A stretch of DNA of 40,569 bases from Candidatus Komeilibacteria bacterium RIFCSPHIGHO2_01_FULL_52_14 (GCA_001818365.1 MHKK01000022.1:5636-46204), one strand, 5' to 3'. Counted from the first letter of the stretch, positions 7,350-14,070 are shown. The notes: generated from the sequence alone by a model not told the origin. Numbers and translations are program-made.

Positions 7350-9155
7350 ATGACTTCAAAACAGCTTAAGCATTTATACTTCAAATTCTTTCAGGATCGC
7401 GGCCACAAGCTGATCCCGTCGGCATCCCTGGTGCCGGAAAACGATCCGACGGTTTTGTTTACTCCTGCGGGTATGCACCCGTTGACGCCTTTTCTGATGG
7501 GTGAGAAGCATCCGCAGGGCACGCGGCTTGTTGATGCGCAGAAATGCATCCGTACCAGCGATATCGATGACGTGGGAGATGCGTCGCACCTGACTTTTTT
7601 TGAAATGCTGGGCAACTGGTCTTTAGGCGATTATTTCAAGAAAGAATCGATCGCGTGGAGCTACGAGTTTTTGACCGACAAAAAATATCTGGGATTTGAT
7701 CCGTCAAAGCTCTGGGTAACGGTATTTGCCGGCGAAGACGCCGTGTCTGGCCAGCCTGGCCGGCAGGCAGGCGGCAGGCAGGGGATTCCTCGCGACGAGG
7801 AATCGGCCGGCATATGGAAGTCGCTCGGTATTCCTGTCGAACGTGTCTTGTATTTTCCCCGTAAGGATAATTTTTGGGGGCCGGTCGGAGAAACCGGGCC
7901 GTGTGGTCCGGATACGGAGATTTTCGTCGATACCGGGAAAGATCCCTGCGGTCCGAACTGCGGGCCCGGATGCGGGTGCGGCAAATACTTTGAGGTGTGG
8001 AACAATGTATTTATGGAGTTCGAGCGGACGAAGGATGGGAGATACATACCGCTGAAGCAGAAGAACGTCGATACCGGCATGGGTGTCGAGCGTACCGTTG
8101 CCATGCTGGACGGTGCAAAGACGGTGTATGAAATAGATACGTTTCAGCCGCTCGTCAAAATGGTTCGCGAGCGCTCTGCGCAGTTTAACGAAAAATCGAT
8201 GCACATCATCGTGGATCATGTCCGCGCAGCCGTTTTTCTGCTCGCCGATGAACGCGGTGTCAAGCCCTCCAACGTCGATCAGGGATATGTTCTGCGACGC
8301 CTGATCCGCCGCATGATACGTCATGCGAAAATGATCGGCTTCGATCTGGACAATCTTCCCGAGCTCGCAAAAATCGTCATTCGCGAGTATCACGTGGACT
8401 ACCCTGAACTGGTCCGTAACGTTCGGGTTGTCGAAGAGGAGCTGATTAAGGAGAAAGACAAATTCCTGAAAACGCTTGAGCAGGGTATCAAGGCATTCGA
8501 AAAATCGACACGAAGCGGATCCATTTCCGGCAAGGACGCTTTCGTGTTGTTCTCGAGTTATGGATTCCCGCTTGAAATGGTTCAGGAGCTCGCCGCGGAG
8601 AAAAAGATCTCAGTCGATGTTGGCGGTTTCCAGCGGTTATTCGAGGAGCATCAGGAAAAATCACGTACTGCCGCAGCCGGAAAATTCAAAGGCGGTTTGG
8701 CCGATCACGGCGAGATGACGACGAAGTATCATACGGCGAACCATATGATGCTCGAAGCTCTGAAGCGCGTTCTCGGGCGGGACGTCGTCAATCAGAAGGG
8801 GAGCAATATTACCGCCGAGCGGCTTAGGTTCGATTTCACCTACCCGGGAAAAATGACAGCGGAGCAGATCAGGCAGGTCGAGGACATTGTGAACGGCGAG
8901 ATTAAAAAAAATCATCCCGTGCATTTTGAAGAGATGAGTGTTGCAGCAGCAAAACAGATTGGCGCAACTGGCGTCTTTGAACATAAATACAGCGATACGG
9001 TAAAGGTGTATTTTGTCGGCGACTACAGCACTGAGATTTGCGGCGGACCGCACGTTCAGAACACGAAAGGAATGGGGCTTCTTAAGATTGTAAAAGAAGA
9101 GGCAAGCTCCGCGGGCGTCAGGAGGATTAAGGCGGTCCTTACGCCGGACAAGTAA
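7350..9155 (+). CDS. alaS: Alanyl-tRNA synthetase, short form without C-terminal domain
   Basis: This class II enzyme charges tRNA-Ala. The catalytic core is complete (FTPAGMHPLTPF, FFEMLGNWSLGDYFK, GPCGPDTEI), with a Cys-rich loop CGPNCGPGCGCG near 200. The editing domain has its metal-binding pairs: HTANH near 460 and CGGPH near 564. The protein stops at 601 residues, just after the editing domain, so the oligomerisation/C-Ala part of the usual ~870-residue enzyme is missing. Residues 132-145 (VSGQPGRQAGGRQG) are an in-frame insertion encoded by a palindromic repeat. ATG 7350 has no Shine-Dalgarno site. The reading frame is intact, so I regard the short form as genuine. Confidence 0.95.
   Translation: MTSKQLKHLYFKFFQDRGHKLIPSASLVPENDPTVLFTPAGMHPLTPFLMGEKHPQGTRLVDAQKCIRTSDIDDVGDASHLTFFEMLGNWSLGDYFKKESIAWSYEFLTDKKYLGFDPSKLWVTVFAGEDAVSGQPGRQAGGRQGIPRDEESAGIWKSLGIPVERVLYFPRKDNFWGPVGETGPCGPDTEIFVDTGKDPCGPNCGPGCGCGKYFEVWNNVFMEFERTKDGRYIPLKQKNVDTGMGVERTVAMLDGAKTVYEIDTFQPLVKMVRERSAQFNEKSMHIIVDHVRAAVFLLADERGVKPSNVDQGYVLRRLIRRMIRHAKMIGFDLDNLPELAKIVIREYHVDYPELVRNVRVVEEELIKEKDKFLKTLEQGIKAFEKSTRSGSISGKDAFVLFSSYGFPLEMVQELAAEKKISVDVGGFQRLFEEHQEKSRTAAAGKFKGGLADHGEMTTKYHTANHMMLEALKRVLGRDVVNQKGSNITAERLRFDFTYPGKMTAEQIRQVEDIVNGEIKKNHPVHFEEMSVAAAKQIGATGVFEHKYSDTVKVYFVGDYSTEICGGPHVQNTKGMGLLKIVKEEASSAGVRRIKAVLTPDK
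7743..7784 (+). repeat. Palindromic element inserted in frame in alaS
   Basis: This 42-nt GC-rich stretch contains GCCGGCAGGCAGG followed by a second GGCAGGCAGG unit. The same sequence is half of the perfect 20-bp palindrome CCTGCCTGCCGGCAGGCAGG at 38734-38753. It encodes 14 residues (Gly/Gln/Arg-rich) absent from usual AlaRS, between VFAGEDA and IPRDEE. Confidence 0.7.
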
Positions 9156-9164
9156 CGTATCGGA

Positions 9165-9404
9165 AATGAAAGAGGGCGATGCGCACCGGCGCATCGCCCG
9201 AAAGTTGTCGTGAGTACGGTGTTACACGAGCGATCTCCTTTTCATTGGTTGTTGGTGCACGACGAAGTTCTTCGTTGAATCGATAGCGAGCCCTGAGGCA
9301 TCGCGCTGTAGCTTCGAGGAGTGCATCCGCTTAACCGCCCCGCATAGGAGGAGGTTGGTACCATTTCGCTGCAAGTTCCAGAAAACACTGTCATTTGTAG
9401 CGAA
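9165..9404 (-). ncRNA. Structured RNA of unknown family (about 240 nt)
   Basis: The unit lies between alaS and infA on the minus strand. A near-consensus promoter (9411-9439) predicts a start near 9404, and a strong hairpin (9174-9199) followed by TCTTTCATTT ends it. No convincing protein frame exists inside. Several helices can be drawn from the sequence. TTCGCT/AGCGAA closes a 5' hairpin. TGCAC/GTGCA encloses a branched centre that includes ACGAAG-AA-CTTCGT and a GCC/GGC hairpin. TCGTG/CACGA forms a 3' hairpin before the terminator. The unpaired-looking ACCUCCUCCU (9346-9355) resembles the anti-Shine-Dalgarno end of 16S rRNA. I looked for the SRP RNA, RNase P and tmRNA signatures and found none; 6S RNA cannot be excluded. 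Confidence 0.6.
9174..9199 (-). terminator. Hairpin terminator of the minus-strand RNA
   Basis: GGGCGATGCGC and GCGCATCGCCC form a perfect 11-bp stem with a 4-nt loop. Read on the minus strand it is followed by TCTTTCATTT. On the plus strand no T-run follows, so it serves the minus-strand RNA better than alaS. Confidence 0.75.
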
Positions 9405-9410
9405 TGTGCA

Positions 9411-9439
9411 ATAATAGCATATTGCTTTTTATTTGTCAA
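9411..9439 (-). promoter_or_regulatory. Strong promoter of the minus-strand RNA
   Basis: On the minus strand, TTGACA (9439-9434) is followed after 17 bp by TATTAT (9416-9411). A TG one base before the -10 makes it an extended -10 as well. It is one of the best promoter matches in the window. Confidence 0.8.
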
Positions 9440-9533
9440 TATTCATATTTTGCTAATATTAAGGGAAAAATTGTGCCTTTTTTATATATTCAGCCAAATG
9501 CGATGAAAGTGCATCCTTTTCAACCGTTGTTTC

Positions 9534-9561
9534 TTGACACGGAAAGATAAAACTGTATAAT
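9534..9561 (+). promoter_or_regulatory. Consensus promoter of the infA ribosomal operon
   Basis: TTGACA (9534-9539) and TATAAT (9556-9561), both perfect, are 16 bp apart. The predicted start near 9568 gives a leader of about 55 nt before infA. Confidence 0.85.
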
Positions 9562-9578
9562 TATGGCCAGTTTATTAT

Positions 9579-9602
9579 GCCGAAAGCTCATAGCTTTGCG
9601 GC
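9579..9602 (+). promoter_or_regulatory. Hairpin in the infA leader
   Basis: GCCG-AAAGCT pairs with AGCTTT-G-CGGC across a 3-nt loop with one bulged G. It lies between the predicted transcription start and ATG 9624, so it may affect initiation or mRNA stability. No T-run follows. Confidence 0.5.
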
Positions 9603-9623
9603 TTTCATGTCTAAAAGCACTGA

Positions 9624-9857
9624 ATGGCAGTACAGCCAGAAGATCAGTCAAAGGGGTTTATTGAGATGGAAGGTGTTGTCGCGGAGCTTTTGCCGAGCGC
9701 AACATTCCGTGTCACCCTCGACAACGGTCACGAGATACTCGCACATCTGTCCGGGAAGATGCGATTGAACCGCATCCGTTTGTTACCCGGCGATCATGTG
9801 CGTCTTGAGATCAGTCCGTACGATTTAACGAAAGGCAGAATAGTGTATCGCAGATAA
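9624..9857 (+). CDS. infA: Translation initiation factor IF-1
   Basis: IF-1 is a single OB-fold protein that binds the A site of the 30S subunit during initiation. The 77 residues include the hallmark [23 protein letters not shown] and [19 protein letters not shown]. The N-terminus is about five residues longer than usual ([12 protein letters not shown]), which fits ATG 9624. No Shine-Dalgarno site precedes it. It is the first gene of the ribosomal operon and ends 2 nt before rpmJ. Confidence 0.97.
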   Translation: MAVQPEDQSKGFIEMEGVVAELLPSATFRVTLDNGHEILAHLSGKMRLNRIRLLPGDHVRLEISPYDLTKGRIVYRR

Positions 9858-9859
9858 CC

Positions 9860-9973
9860 ATGAAGGTTCGTGCATCGGTCAAAAAGATATGCGCAAAATG
9901 TCAGATCGTCCGGAGAAAGGGACGAGTTGTTAATATCTGCGAGAATCCCAAACACAAACAGCGTCAAGGATAG
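9860..9973 (+). CDS. rpmJ: 50S ribosomal protein L36
   Basis: This 37-residue protein ([19 protein letters not shown] at the start) is the small zinc-ribbon protein of the large subunit. The metal ligands are visible as C-x2-C (CAKC) and then C-x4-H (CENPKH). The length is exactly that of the bacterial family. It follows infA by 2 nt, the usual bacterial order infA-rpmJ-rpsM. Confidence 0.97.
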   Translation: MKVRASVKKICAKCQIVRRKGRVVNICENPKHKQRQG

Positions 9974-9974
9974 A

Positions 9975-10004
9975 TAACTGTTAACCATTTGCCGTTAACA
10001 GTTA
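9975..10004. repeat. Perfect 11-bp palindrome between rpmJ and rpsM
   Basis: TAACTGTTAAC (9975-9985) and GTTAACAGTTA (9994-10004) flank an 8-nt loop, right after the rpmJ stop. No T-run follows. More GTTAA/TTAAG-like units continue up to the rpsM start, so this looks like a small intergenic repeat element and not a classic terminator. Confidence 0.75.
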
Positions 10005-10046
10005 CAAAAATCGTTACATGTTAAAAGTTAATAGCTAAGAGTTAAG

Positions 10047-10436
10047 ATGGCACGCATTGCAGGAGTAAATATTCCGTCAGAAAAGCGCGTTGAGATCGCG
10101 CTCACATATATTTTTGGCATCGGCCTACCGACGTCGAAGAAAATTCTTGTCCAGCTTTCCATCAATCCGGATACGCGCGTCAAGGATCTCACCGATGACG
10201 ACGTCAACCGTCTGCGACGAATCATCGAAGATACGTTTAAGGTTGAGGGAGATCTGCGACGCGAGGTCCTGACCAATATCAAACGGCTGAAGGAGATTAA
10301 CTGTTATCGTGGTACCCGACATGCCAAGCATCTGCCGGCGCGAGGCCAGCGAACAAAGACGAATACACGAACGGTTCGTGGCAACGTCCGTAAGACCATG
10401 GGCAGCGGTCGTAAATCGGCGGCACAAAAGACATAA
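10047..10436 (+). CDS. rpsM: 30S ribosomal protein S13
   Basis: The 129-residue protein matches S13, which contacts 16S rRNA in the head and forms bridges to the large subunit. It begins [21 protein letters not shown] and has the YIFGIG and [21 protein letters not shown] motifs of the family. The basic C-terminal tail is present. No Shine-Dalgarno site is seen before ATG 10047. The gap to rpsK is 1 nt. Confidence 0.97.
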   Translation: MARIAGVNIPSEKRVEIALTYIFGIGLPTSKKILVQLSINPDTRVKDLTDDDVNRLRRIIEDTFKVEGDLRREVLTNIKRLKEINCYRGTRHAKHLPARGQRTKTNTRTVRGNVRKTMGSGRKSAAQKT

Positions 10437-10437
10437 T

Positions 10438-10869
10438 ATGGCATCCGAAGAACAGGCAAAAAAGCCGACTACCGAAGGCGCGGCTGAACCCAAGGCAAAG
10501 GTCCGCAAAAAAAAGAAGCGGATCGTACCCCGTGGCTGCGCATACGTTCAGGCGACGTATAATAATACGATCGTCACGCTCACCGATCTTGAGGGCAATG
10601 TTTTGTCATGGTCGTCAGCCGGAAGAAATGGATTCCGCGGACCGAAAAAAGCGACTCCCTACGCAGCGGGCATTATCTCCCGCACGGCCGTTGAACGGGC
10701 GCGAGAATACGGGCTCCGGGAAGTCGACGTATTCGTCAAAGGCGTCGGATCCGGTCGCGAGGCGGCGGTGCGAGGGCTGCACGGTAACGGCCTCGAAGTC
10801 CTTTCAATAAAGGATGTTACGCCGATCCCGCACAACGGACCGCGTTCTAAGAAACCACGTCGCGTATAA
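10438..10869 (+). CDS. rpsK: 30S ribosomal protein S11
   Basis: S11 forms part of the 30S platform around the mRNA exit channel. The family core is clear: AYVQATYNNTIVTLTDLEGN, SSAGRNGFRGPKKATPYAA and VKGVGSGREAAVRGL, ending IPHNGPRSKKPRRV. The N-terminus carries a charged Ala/Lys/Glu-rich extension of about 20 residues, making the protein 143 residues against the usual ~129. ATG 10438 is chosen because it follows the rpsM stop by 1 nt; an upstream in-frame start lies inside rpsM. Confidence 0.97.
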   Translation: MASEEQAKKPTTEGAAEPKAKVRKKKKRIVPRGCAYVQATYNNTIVTLTDLEGNVLSWSSAGRNGFRGPKKATPYAAGIISRTAVERAREYGLREVDVFVKGVGSGREAAVRGLHGNGLEVLSIKDVTPIPHNGPRSKKPRRV

Positions 10870-10879
10870 ATTAAAATAA

Positions 10880-10941
10880 TGAATGATGAATAAGGAAAGA
10901 GGAAGGAAACTCTTAATTCATAATTCCTAATTCTTCATTCA
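10880..10941. repeat. AT-rich inverted repeat between rpsK and rpsD
   Basis: TGAATGATGAAT (10880-10891) pairs with ATTCTTCATTCA (10930-10941) with one mismatch. Inner AGGAA/TTCCT arms extend the structure. It fills nearly the whole 79-nt gap in an otherwise compact operon. No T-run is present. Confidence 0.65.
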
Positions 10942-10948
10942 CTACACT

Positions 10949-11563
10949 ATGGCACGCAAGATCGGACCAAAGCATAAACTCTGCAGAACGCTCGGCGTCA
11001 AGCTGTGCGACAGTTTTAAATGTCCCGTGACAAAGCGGAACTATCCGCCGGGGCAGCATGGTCCGCGCAAAATGCGAACAAAACTTTCGAACTACGGAAA
11101 ACAGCAGCGCGAAAAGCAGAAGGCAAAATTTATCTACGGTTTGCTGGAGCGGCAGTTTCACACCACGTTCGAACGCGCCCGAAGATTGCCCGGAAGCACC
11201 GGCACGAACCTTTTGGTCTTGCTCGAAAAGCGTCTCGATAACGTCGTGTATCGATCGGGTTTGGCGACGACCAAGCAGGCCGCGCGTCAGCTCGTCAATC
11301 ACGGACACTTTGCCGTCAACGGAAAGAACCTGGACATCCCGTCCTATACGGTTCGCGTTGGCGATACGATTGCGGTTAAGGAGACAAAGCGGAACTCCGG
11401 TTACTGGAAGAGCGTACTCGAGAATACGAAGAAGACGGAGATCCCGGGCTGGCTGACCGTTGACCCGAAGGCGCTGTCGATCAGAATCGTTTCCGAGCCG
11501 AAACCGGAAGAGCTGCCTCAGAATATCGAATTGAGTTTGATCGTTGAATTTTACTCGCGTTAA
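10949..11563 (+). CDS. rpsD: 30S ribosomal protein S4
   Basis: S4 is a primary 16S rRNA binder that nucleates 30S assembly. The 204-residue length is normal. The start MARKIGPKHKLCRTLG and the S4 RNA-binding domain (LEKRLDNVVYRSGLATTKQAARQLVNHGHFAVNG split over residues 91-125) are clear. The N-terminal region has the Cys residues CRTLG...LCDSFKC, which may be a zinc site as in many bacterial S4 proteins. The end ELSLIVEFYSR is typical. The gene sits between rpsK and rpoA as in most bacteria. Confidence 0.97.
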   Translation: MARKIGPKHKLCRTLGVKLCDSFKCPVTKRNYPPGQHGPRKMRTKLSNYGKQQREKQKAKFIYGLLERQFHTTFERARRLPGSTGTNLLVLLEKRLDNVVYRSGLATTKQAARQLVNHGHFAVNGKNLDIPSYTVRVGDTIAVKETKRNSGYWKSVLENTKKTEIPGWLTVDPKALSIRIVSEPKPEELPQNIELSLIVEFYSR

Positions 11564-11589
11564 TTTTAATTTTTTAAAACAAATCTCGT

Positions 11590-12375
11590 ATGGCCAGTAT
11601 CTCTGTACCGTCGAACATTACGTATCGTGAAATCAAGGCGAATCTGACCGAGGTCACGATAGAGCCGTGCTATCCGGGGTACGGGACGACAATCGGCAAC
11701 GGGCTACGCCGCGTTCTTCTCTCGTCACTTGCGGGGAGCGCCGTGTCCGCGGTAAAGATCGAGGGTATCCAGCACGAGTACGACACGATCGAGAACATGA
11801 AGGAAGATATCGTGGAGATAATGATGAACCTCAAGAAGCTTCGTGTTGTATCGCACTCAGACGAACCGGTTGTTTTGGAACTTCACGCGAAAGGCGAAAA
11901 GGAAGTGACCGCGGGCGATATCAAGAAGAATTCCGACGTTGACGTCGTCAACAAAGATCTCGTCATCGCAACGCTCACCGACAAGAAAGCTGAACTGAAT
12001 ATGGAGATCACGGTCAAAAAGGGTATCGGGTATGAGCCGATCGAGGAGCGTACGGTGGATAAAAAAGAGATCGGTCTGATGCAGATCGATTCCATTTTCA
12101 GCCCCATCCAGAATGTCGGGTTTAACATCGAGAGTGTCCGCGTCGGACAGCGTACCGATTATGAGAAGATCGTCCTGACGATCACGACCGACGGGTCCAT
12201 GACCGCCGAGGCAGCGGTTGCAGCCGCCGTCGTGATTTTGCAGGATCAATTTGCAGCCATCACCACGGCAGAGGTGAATAAAGAGAGTGCCAAAGAGAGC
12301 AAGAAAAAGGCAAAAGCGGCAGCGGCTGAAGCCGCGGAGAAGGCGGAAGAAGCATCCGAAGCCGCACAGGCATAA
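11590..12375 (+). CDS. rpoA: RNA polymerase alpha subunit lacking the C-terminal domain
   Basis: The alpha dimer is the scaffold on which beta and beta-prime assemble. The N-terminal domain is complete: EPCYPGYGTTIGNGLRRVLLSSL, the insert domain, and a second dimerisation part ending near residue 225. After that comes only a low-complexity Lys/Ala/Glu tail of about 35 residues. The helix-hairpin-helix C-terminal domain, which contacts UP elements and activators in other bacteria, is absent: 261 residues against about 315-330. The stop is followed directly by rplQ (12 nt), so no lost domain is visible downstream. No Shine-Dalgarno site precedes ATG 11590. Confidence 0.96.
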   Translation: MASISVPSNITYREIKANLTEVTIEPCYPGYGTTIGNGLRRVLLSSLAGSAVSAVKIEGIQHEYDTIENMKEDIVEIMMNLKKLRVVSHSDEPVVLELHAKGEKEVTAGDIKKNSDVDVVNKDLVIATLTDKKAELNMEITVKKGIGYEPIEERTVDKKEIGLMQIDSIFSPIQNVGFNIESVRVGQRTDYEKIVLTITTDGSMTAEAAVAAAVVILQDQFAAITTAEVNKESAKESKKKAKAAAAEAAEKAEEASEAAQA

Positions 12376-12387
12376 TCGATTCATCGC

Positions 12388-12738
12388 ATGCGTCATCGAA
12401 AAAAAAGAGTAAAGCTGGGACGGGAATCGGGACCGCGGAGAGCGCTGCTCAAGAATCTGGCGACGCAGGTTATTTTGTATGAAAAAGTACGGACGACGCA
12501 GGCAAAGGCAAAAGCAATACGACCGATCGTCGAAAAAATTATTACCCGGGGCAAGGTGAAAAGCGTGCACACCAAACGCATGATCGGCCGGTATATCCGT
12601 CAGCCAAAAGCAGTCATGAAGGTTTTGGATGTCTTGGGCCCGCGCTATAAGGATCGAAAAGGCGGATACACGCGCATCATCAAAATGGGGCAGCGGGCGG
12701 GCGACGGAGCACCGATGGTTTCCATAGAATTTGTATAA
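12388..12738 (+). CDS. rplQ: 50S ribosomal protein L17
   Basis: L17 lies near the exit tunnel of the large subunit. The 116 residues start MRHRKKRVKLGRESGPRRAL and have LATQVILYEKVRTTQAKAK, typical of the family, ending GDGAPMVSIEFV. It follows rpoA by 12 nt in the classical rpoA-rplQ order. Its stop is 1 nt before the rplM start. Confidence 0.97.
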   Translation: MRHRKKRVKLGRESGPRRALLKNLATQVILYEKVRTTQAKAKAIRPIVEKIITRGKVKSVHTKRMIGRYIRQPKAVMKVLDVLGPRYKDRKGGYTRIIKMGQRAGDGAPMVSIEFV

Positions 12739-12739
12739 T

Positions 12740-13099
12740 ATGCAGAGAAACACACATACCCTTGATGCAAGCGGTAAGATCGCAGGGCGGTTTGCCAGCA
12801 GCATTGCCGTGCTTTTGCAGGGTAAGCATAAACCCAGCTATCAGGCGCACACCGATTGCGGCGATCTCGTGGAAGTTTCCAACGTCGGAAAGATGGCCTT
12901 TTCGGGCCGCAAGCTGACGCGGAAATTTTATCACCGTTTTACCGGATACCCGGGCGGTATCAGGAGCGTTCGGCTCGACGAGCTGTTCCAGAAGAAACCG
13001 GATCTGCTTCTCAAAAAAATGGTTTTCAATATGCTGCCCAAGAATAAGCTTCGGGCAAAGATGCTGAAGCGTTTACGCTTTGTACAGGATAAAAAGTAA
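12740..13099 (+). CDS. rplM: 50S ribosomal protein L13, short form
   Basis: L13 is an early assembly protein of the 50S subunit. Family motifs are present: LDASGKIAGRFAS, LLQGKHKPSY, and GYPGGIRS followed by MLPKNKLRAKMLKRL. At 119 residues it is shorter than the usual ~142-147. Both the N-terminal arm and the last ~20 residues are missing, a trimmed form that I associate with CPR ribosomal proteins. ATG 12740 is chosen; a TTG at 12731 would overlap the rplQ stop. rpsI follows after 3 nt. Confidence 0.96.
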   Translation: MQRNTHTLDASGKIAGRFASSIAVLLQGKHKPSYQAHTDCGDLVEVSNVGKMAFSGRKLTRKFYHRFTGYPGGIRSVRLDELFQKKPDLLLKKMVFNMLPKNKLRAKMLKRLRFVQDKK

Positions 13100-13102
13100 G
13101 TT

Positions 13103-13507
13103 ATGGTCAAAAAACACGATTATATATCGGCAGTCGGTCGCCGCAAATCGGCGATAGCGCGTGTGCGGCTTTCAGCGAAGGAAGCGGACGGGCTTAAAAT
13201 TACTGTCAACGGGCGCGACATGAAGGATTTTTTCATGTATCAGGAATGGCAGAACGTGGTGACAAGCCCCTTGACGCTGACCGGAAATCTGAAGCGGGAG
13301 GTATCGGTGCTGGTGCGGGGCGGAGGAACCAACGGACAAGCGGAAGCGATCCGTCACGGTATTTCACGCGCACTCGTTTCGCTCGACGAGACGTTAAAGG
13401 CAACTCTTCGTAAGGCGGGTTATTTGACTCGCGATCCTCGCGCAAAGGAACGGAAGAAGCCTGGGCTCAAGCGCGCGCGCAGAGCCCCGCAGTGGAGCAA
13501 GCGGTAA
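13103..13507 (+). CDS. rpsI: 30S ribosomal protein S9
   Basis: S9 has a long C-terminal tail that reaches the P-site tRNA. The 134-residue protein shows the family features: [15 protein letters not shown] near the start, [21 protein letters not shown] in the middle, and the C-terminal [20 protein letters not shown] ending in SKR. The order rplM-rpsI is the standard pair. A large stem-loop repeat (13508-13557) starts right after the stop codon. Confidence 0.97.
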   Translation: MVKKHDYISAVGRRKSAIARVRLSAKEADGLKITVNGRDMKDFFMYQEWQNVVTSPLTLTGNLKREVSVLVRGGGTNGQAEAIRHGISRALVSLDETLKATLRKAGYLTRDPRAKERKKPGLKRARRAPQWSKR

Positions 13508-13557
13508 CGCTTGCGACACCCTGAGCGAGCGAAGCGAGCCGAAGGGTGGTCGAAGCG
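13508..13557. repeat. Stem-loop repeat after rpsI
   Basis: CGCTT-(G)CGAC-ACCCT pairs with AGGGT-GGTCG-AAGCG around a GAGCGAGCGAAGCGAGCC core. It belongs to the CCCTGAGC...GAAGGG palindromic family seen elsewhere in the window. It begins at the first base after the rpsI stop. No T-run follows, but it could protect the mRNA 3' end. Confidence 0.7.
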
Positions 13558-13567
13558 CTAGCGTAGA

Positions 13568-13594
13568 CCCGCCGAAGCTTTACGCGAAGGCGGG
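13568..13594. repeat. Short inverted repeat next to the previous stem-loop
   Basis: CCCGCC (13568-13573) and GGCGGG (13589-13594) flank GAAGCTTTACGCGAA. It is probably part of the same composite element as 13508-13557. Confidence 0.5.
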
Positions 13595-13651
13595 AGTAGC
13601 GTTAGTTTTAGAGTGAGGTCTTGCGGCGAACACCAAACCGTTCTTTACATT

Positions 13652-13657
13652 AGGGAG
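13652..13657 (+). promoter_or_regulatory. Shine-Dalgarno site deciding the start at 13665
   Basis: AGGGAG lies 7 nt before ATG 13665. It favours this ATG over the GTG at 13659, which would be too close to the site. Confidence 0.6.
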
Positions 13658-13664
13658 CGTGCTT

Positions 13665-13952
13665 ATGCGTTTTCAGGTGATCGACTACGACGCGGAGGCC
13701 AGTGCATTCTTCGGTCCGATCACGTTCAGCATTATGTTGCTCGTGGGAAAGATATTGCTCGGCTGCATCGATGTTTGGAAGTTCGACTACACAGTGCGAC
13801 AGGCTGTCGTCGAGTTCATCTGGTTCGCGGGGATTCTATTTTCGCTCATCGCACTTACGGCGATACTGCGCTTTCTATACCTCGTCGCTGTCAAGGCGCC
13901 TCGTCTCCGGAAGGAAATTATGAGGGCTGAGTCCTCACGCGCGGACATGTAA
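13665..13952 (+). CDS. Small membrane protein, two helices, unknown function
   Basis: The 95-residue protein has two hydrophobic segments, about residues 18-38 and 48-70, joined by a short loop containing DVWKFDY. A basic C-terminal tail follows (VKAPRLRKEIMRAE). I do not recognise a family. Unlike the neighbouring ribosomal and glycosyltransferase genes, it has a Shine-Dalgarno site and is followed by two hairpins, the second ending in a T-run. It therefore looks like a separate single-gene transcript, of the same style as the orphan genes at 34.7-40.5 kb. Confidence 0.65.
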   Translation: MRFQVIDYDAEASAFFGPITFSIMLLVGKILLGCIDVWKFDYTVRQAVVEFIWFAGILFSLIALTAILRFLYLVAVKAPRLRKEIMRAESSRADM

Positions 13953-13984
13953 ACAGCTTGGGGTTTCACGCCCCGATCCTTAAG

Positions 13985-14014
13985 ACGCCATCGGGCATCG
14001 ACCGACGGCGTTTT
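13985..14014 (+). terminator. Terminator after the small membrane protein gene
   Basis: ACGCC-A-TCGG pairs with CCGA-C-GGCGT around a 7-nt loop and is followed by TTTACTTTA. A smaller GGGG/CCCC hairpin precedes it (about 13960-13974). Confidence 0.75.
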
Positions 14015-14038
14015 ACTTTATGTAGAATTTAGAAGTTT

Positions 14039-14070
14039 GAATTTAGAATGGCATTCCAGATTCTAAATTC
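14039..14070. repeat. Perfect 11-bp palindrome before the flippase gene
   Basis: GAATTTAGAAT (14039-14049) and ATTCTAAATTC (14060-14070) flank a 10-nt loop. Further copies of TAGAATTTAGAA and CCAGATTCT surround it. It resembles the AT-rich palindromes at 9975 and 10880 in size and placement. Confidence 0.7.

Noticed and set aside
9165-9404. tmRNA, RNase P RNA or SRP RNA for the minus-strand RNA
   Set aside because: None of the signature segments (tRNA-like ends and tag frame, the conserved GAAAGTCCGG-type region, or the GGTCAGG...GGAAGCAGCC loop) is present. 6S RNA lacks a fixed sequence signature and remains open.
9242-9439. 65-codon minus-strand frame starting at a TTG in the RNA region
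   Set aside because: Its TTG is the first half of the -35 box TTGACA, there is no ribosome site, and the composition is not protein-like. The promoter, helices and terminator fit an RNA gene better.
9461-9483. Plus-strand terminator AAGG...CCTTTTTT upstream of infA
   Set aside because: The stem would be only 4-5 bp and AT-rich, too weak to call.
11857-12804. Minus-strand open frame (315 codons) opposite rpoA and rplQ
   Set aside because: It covers conserved ribosomal and polymerase genes and has no recognisable motif.
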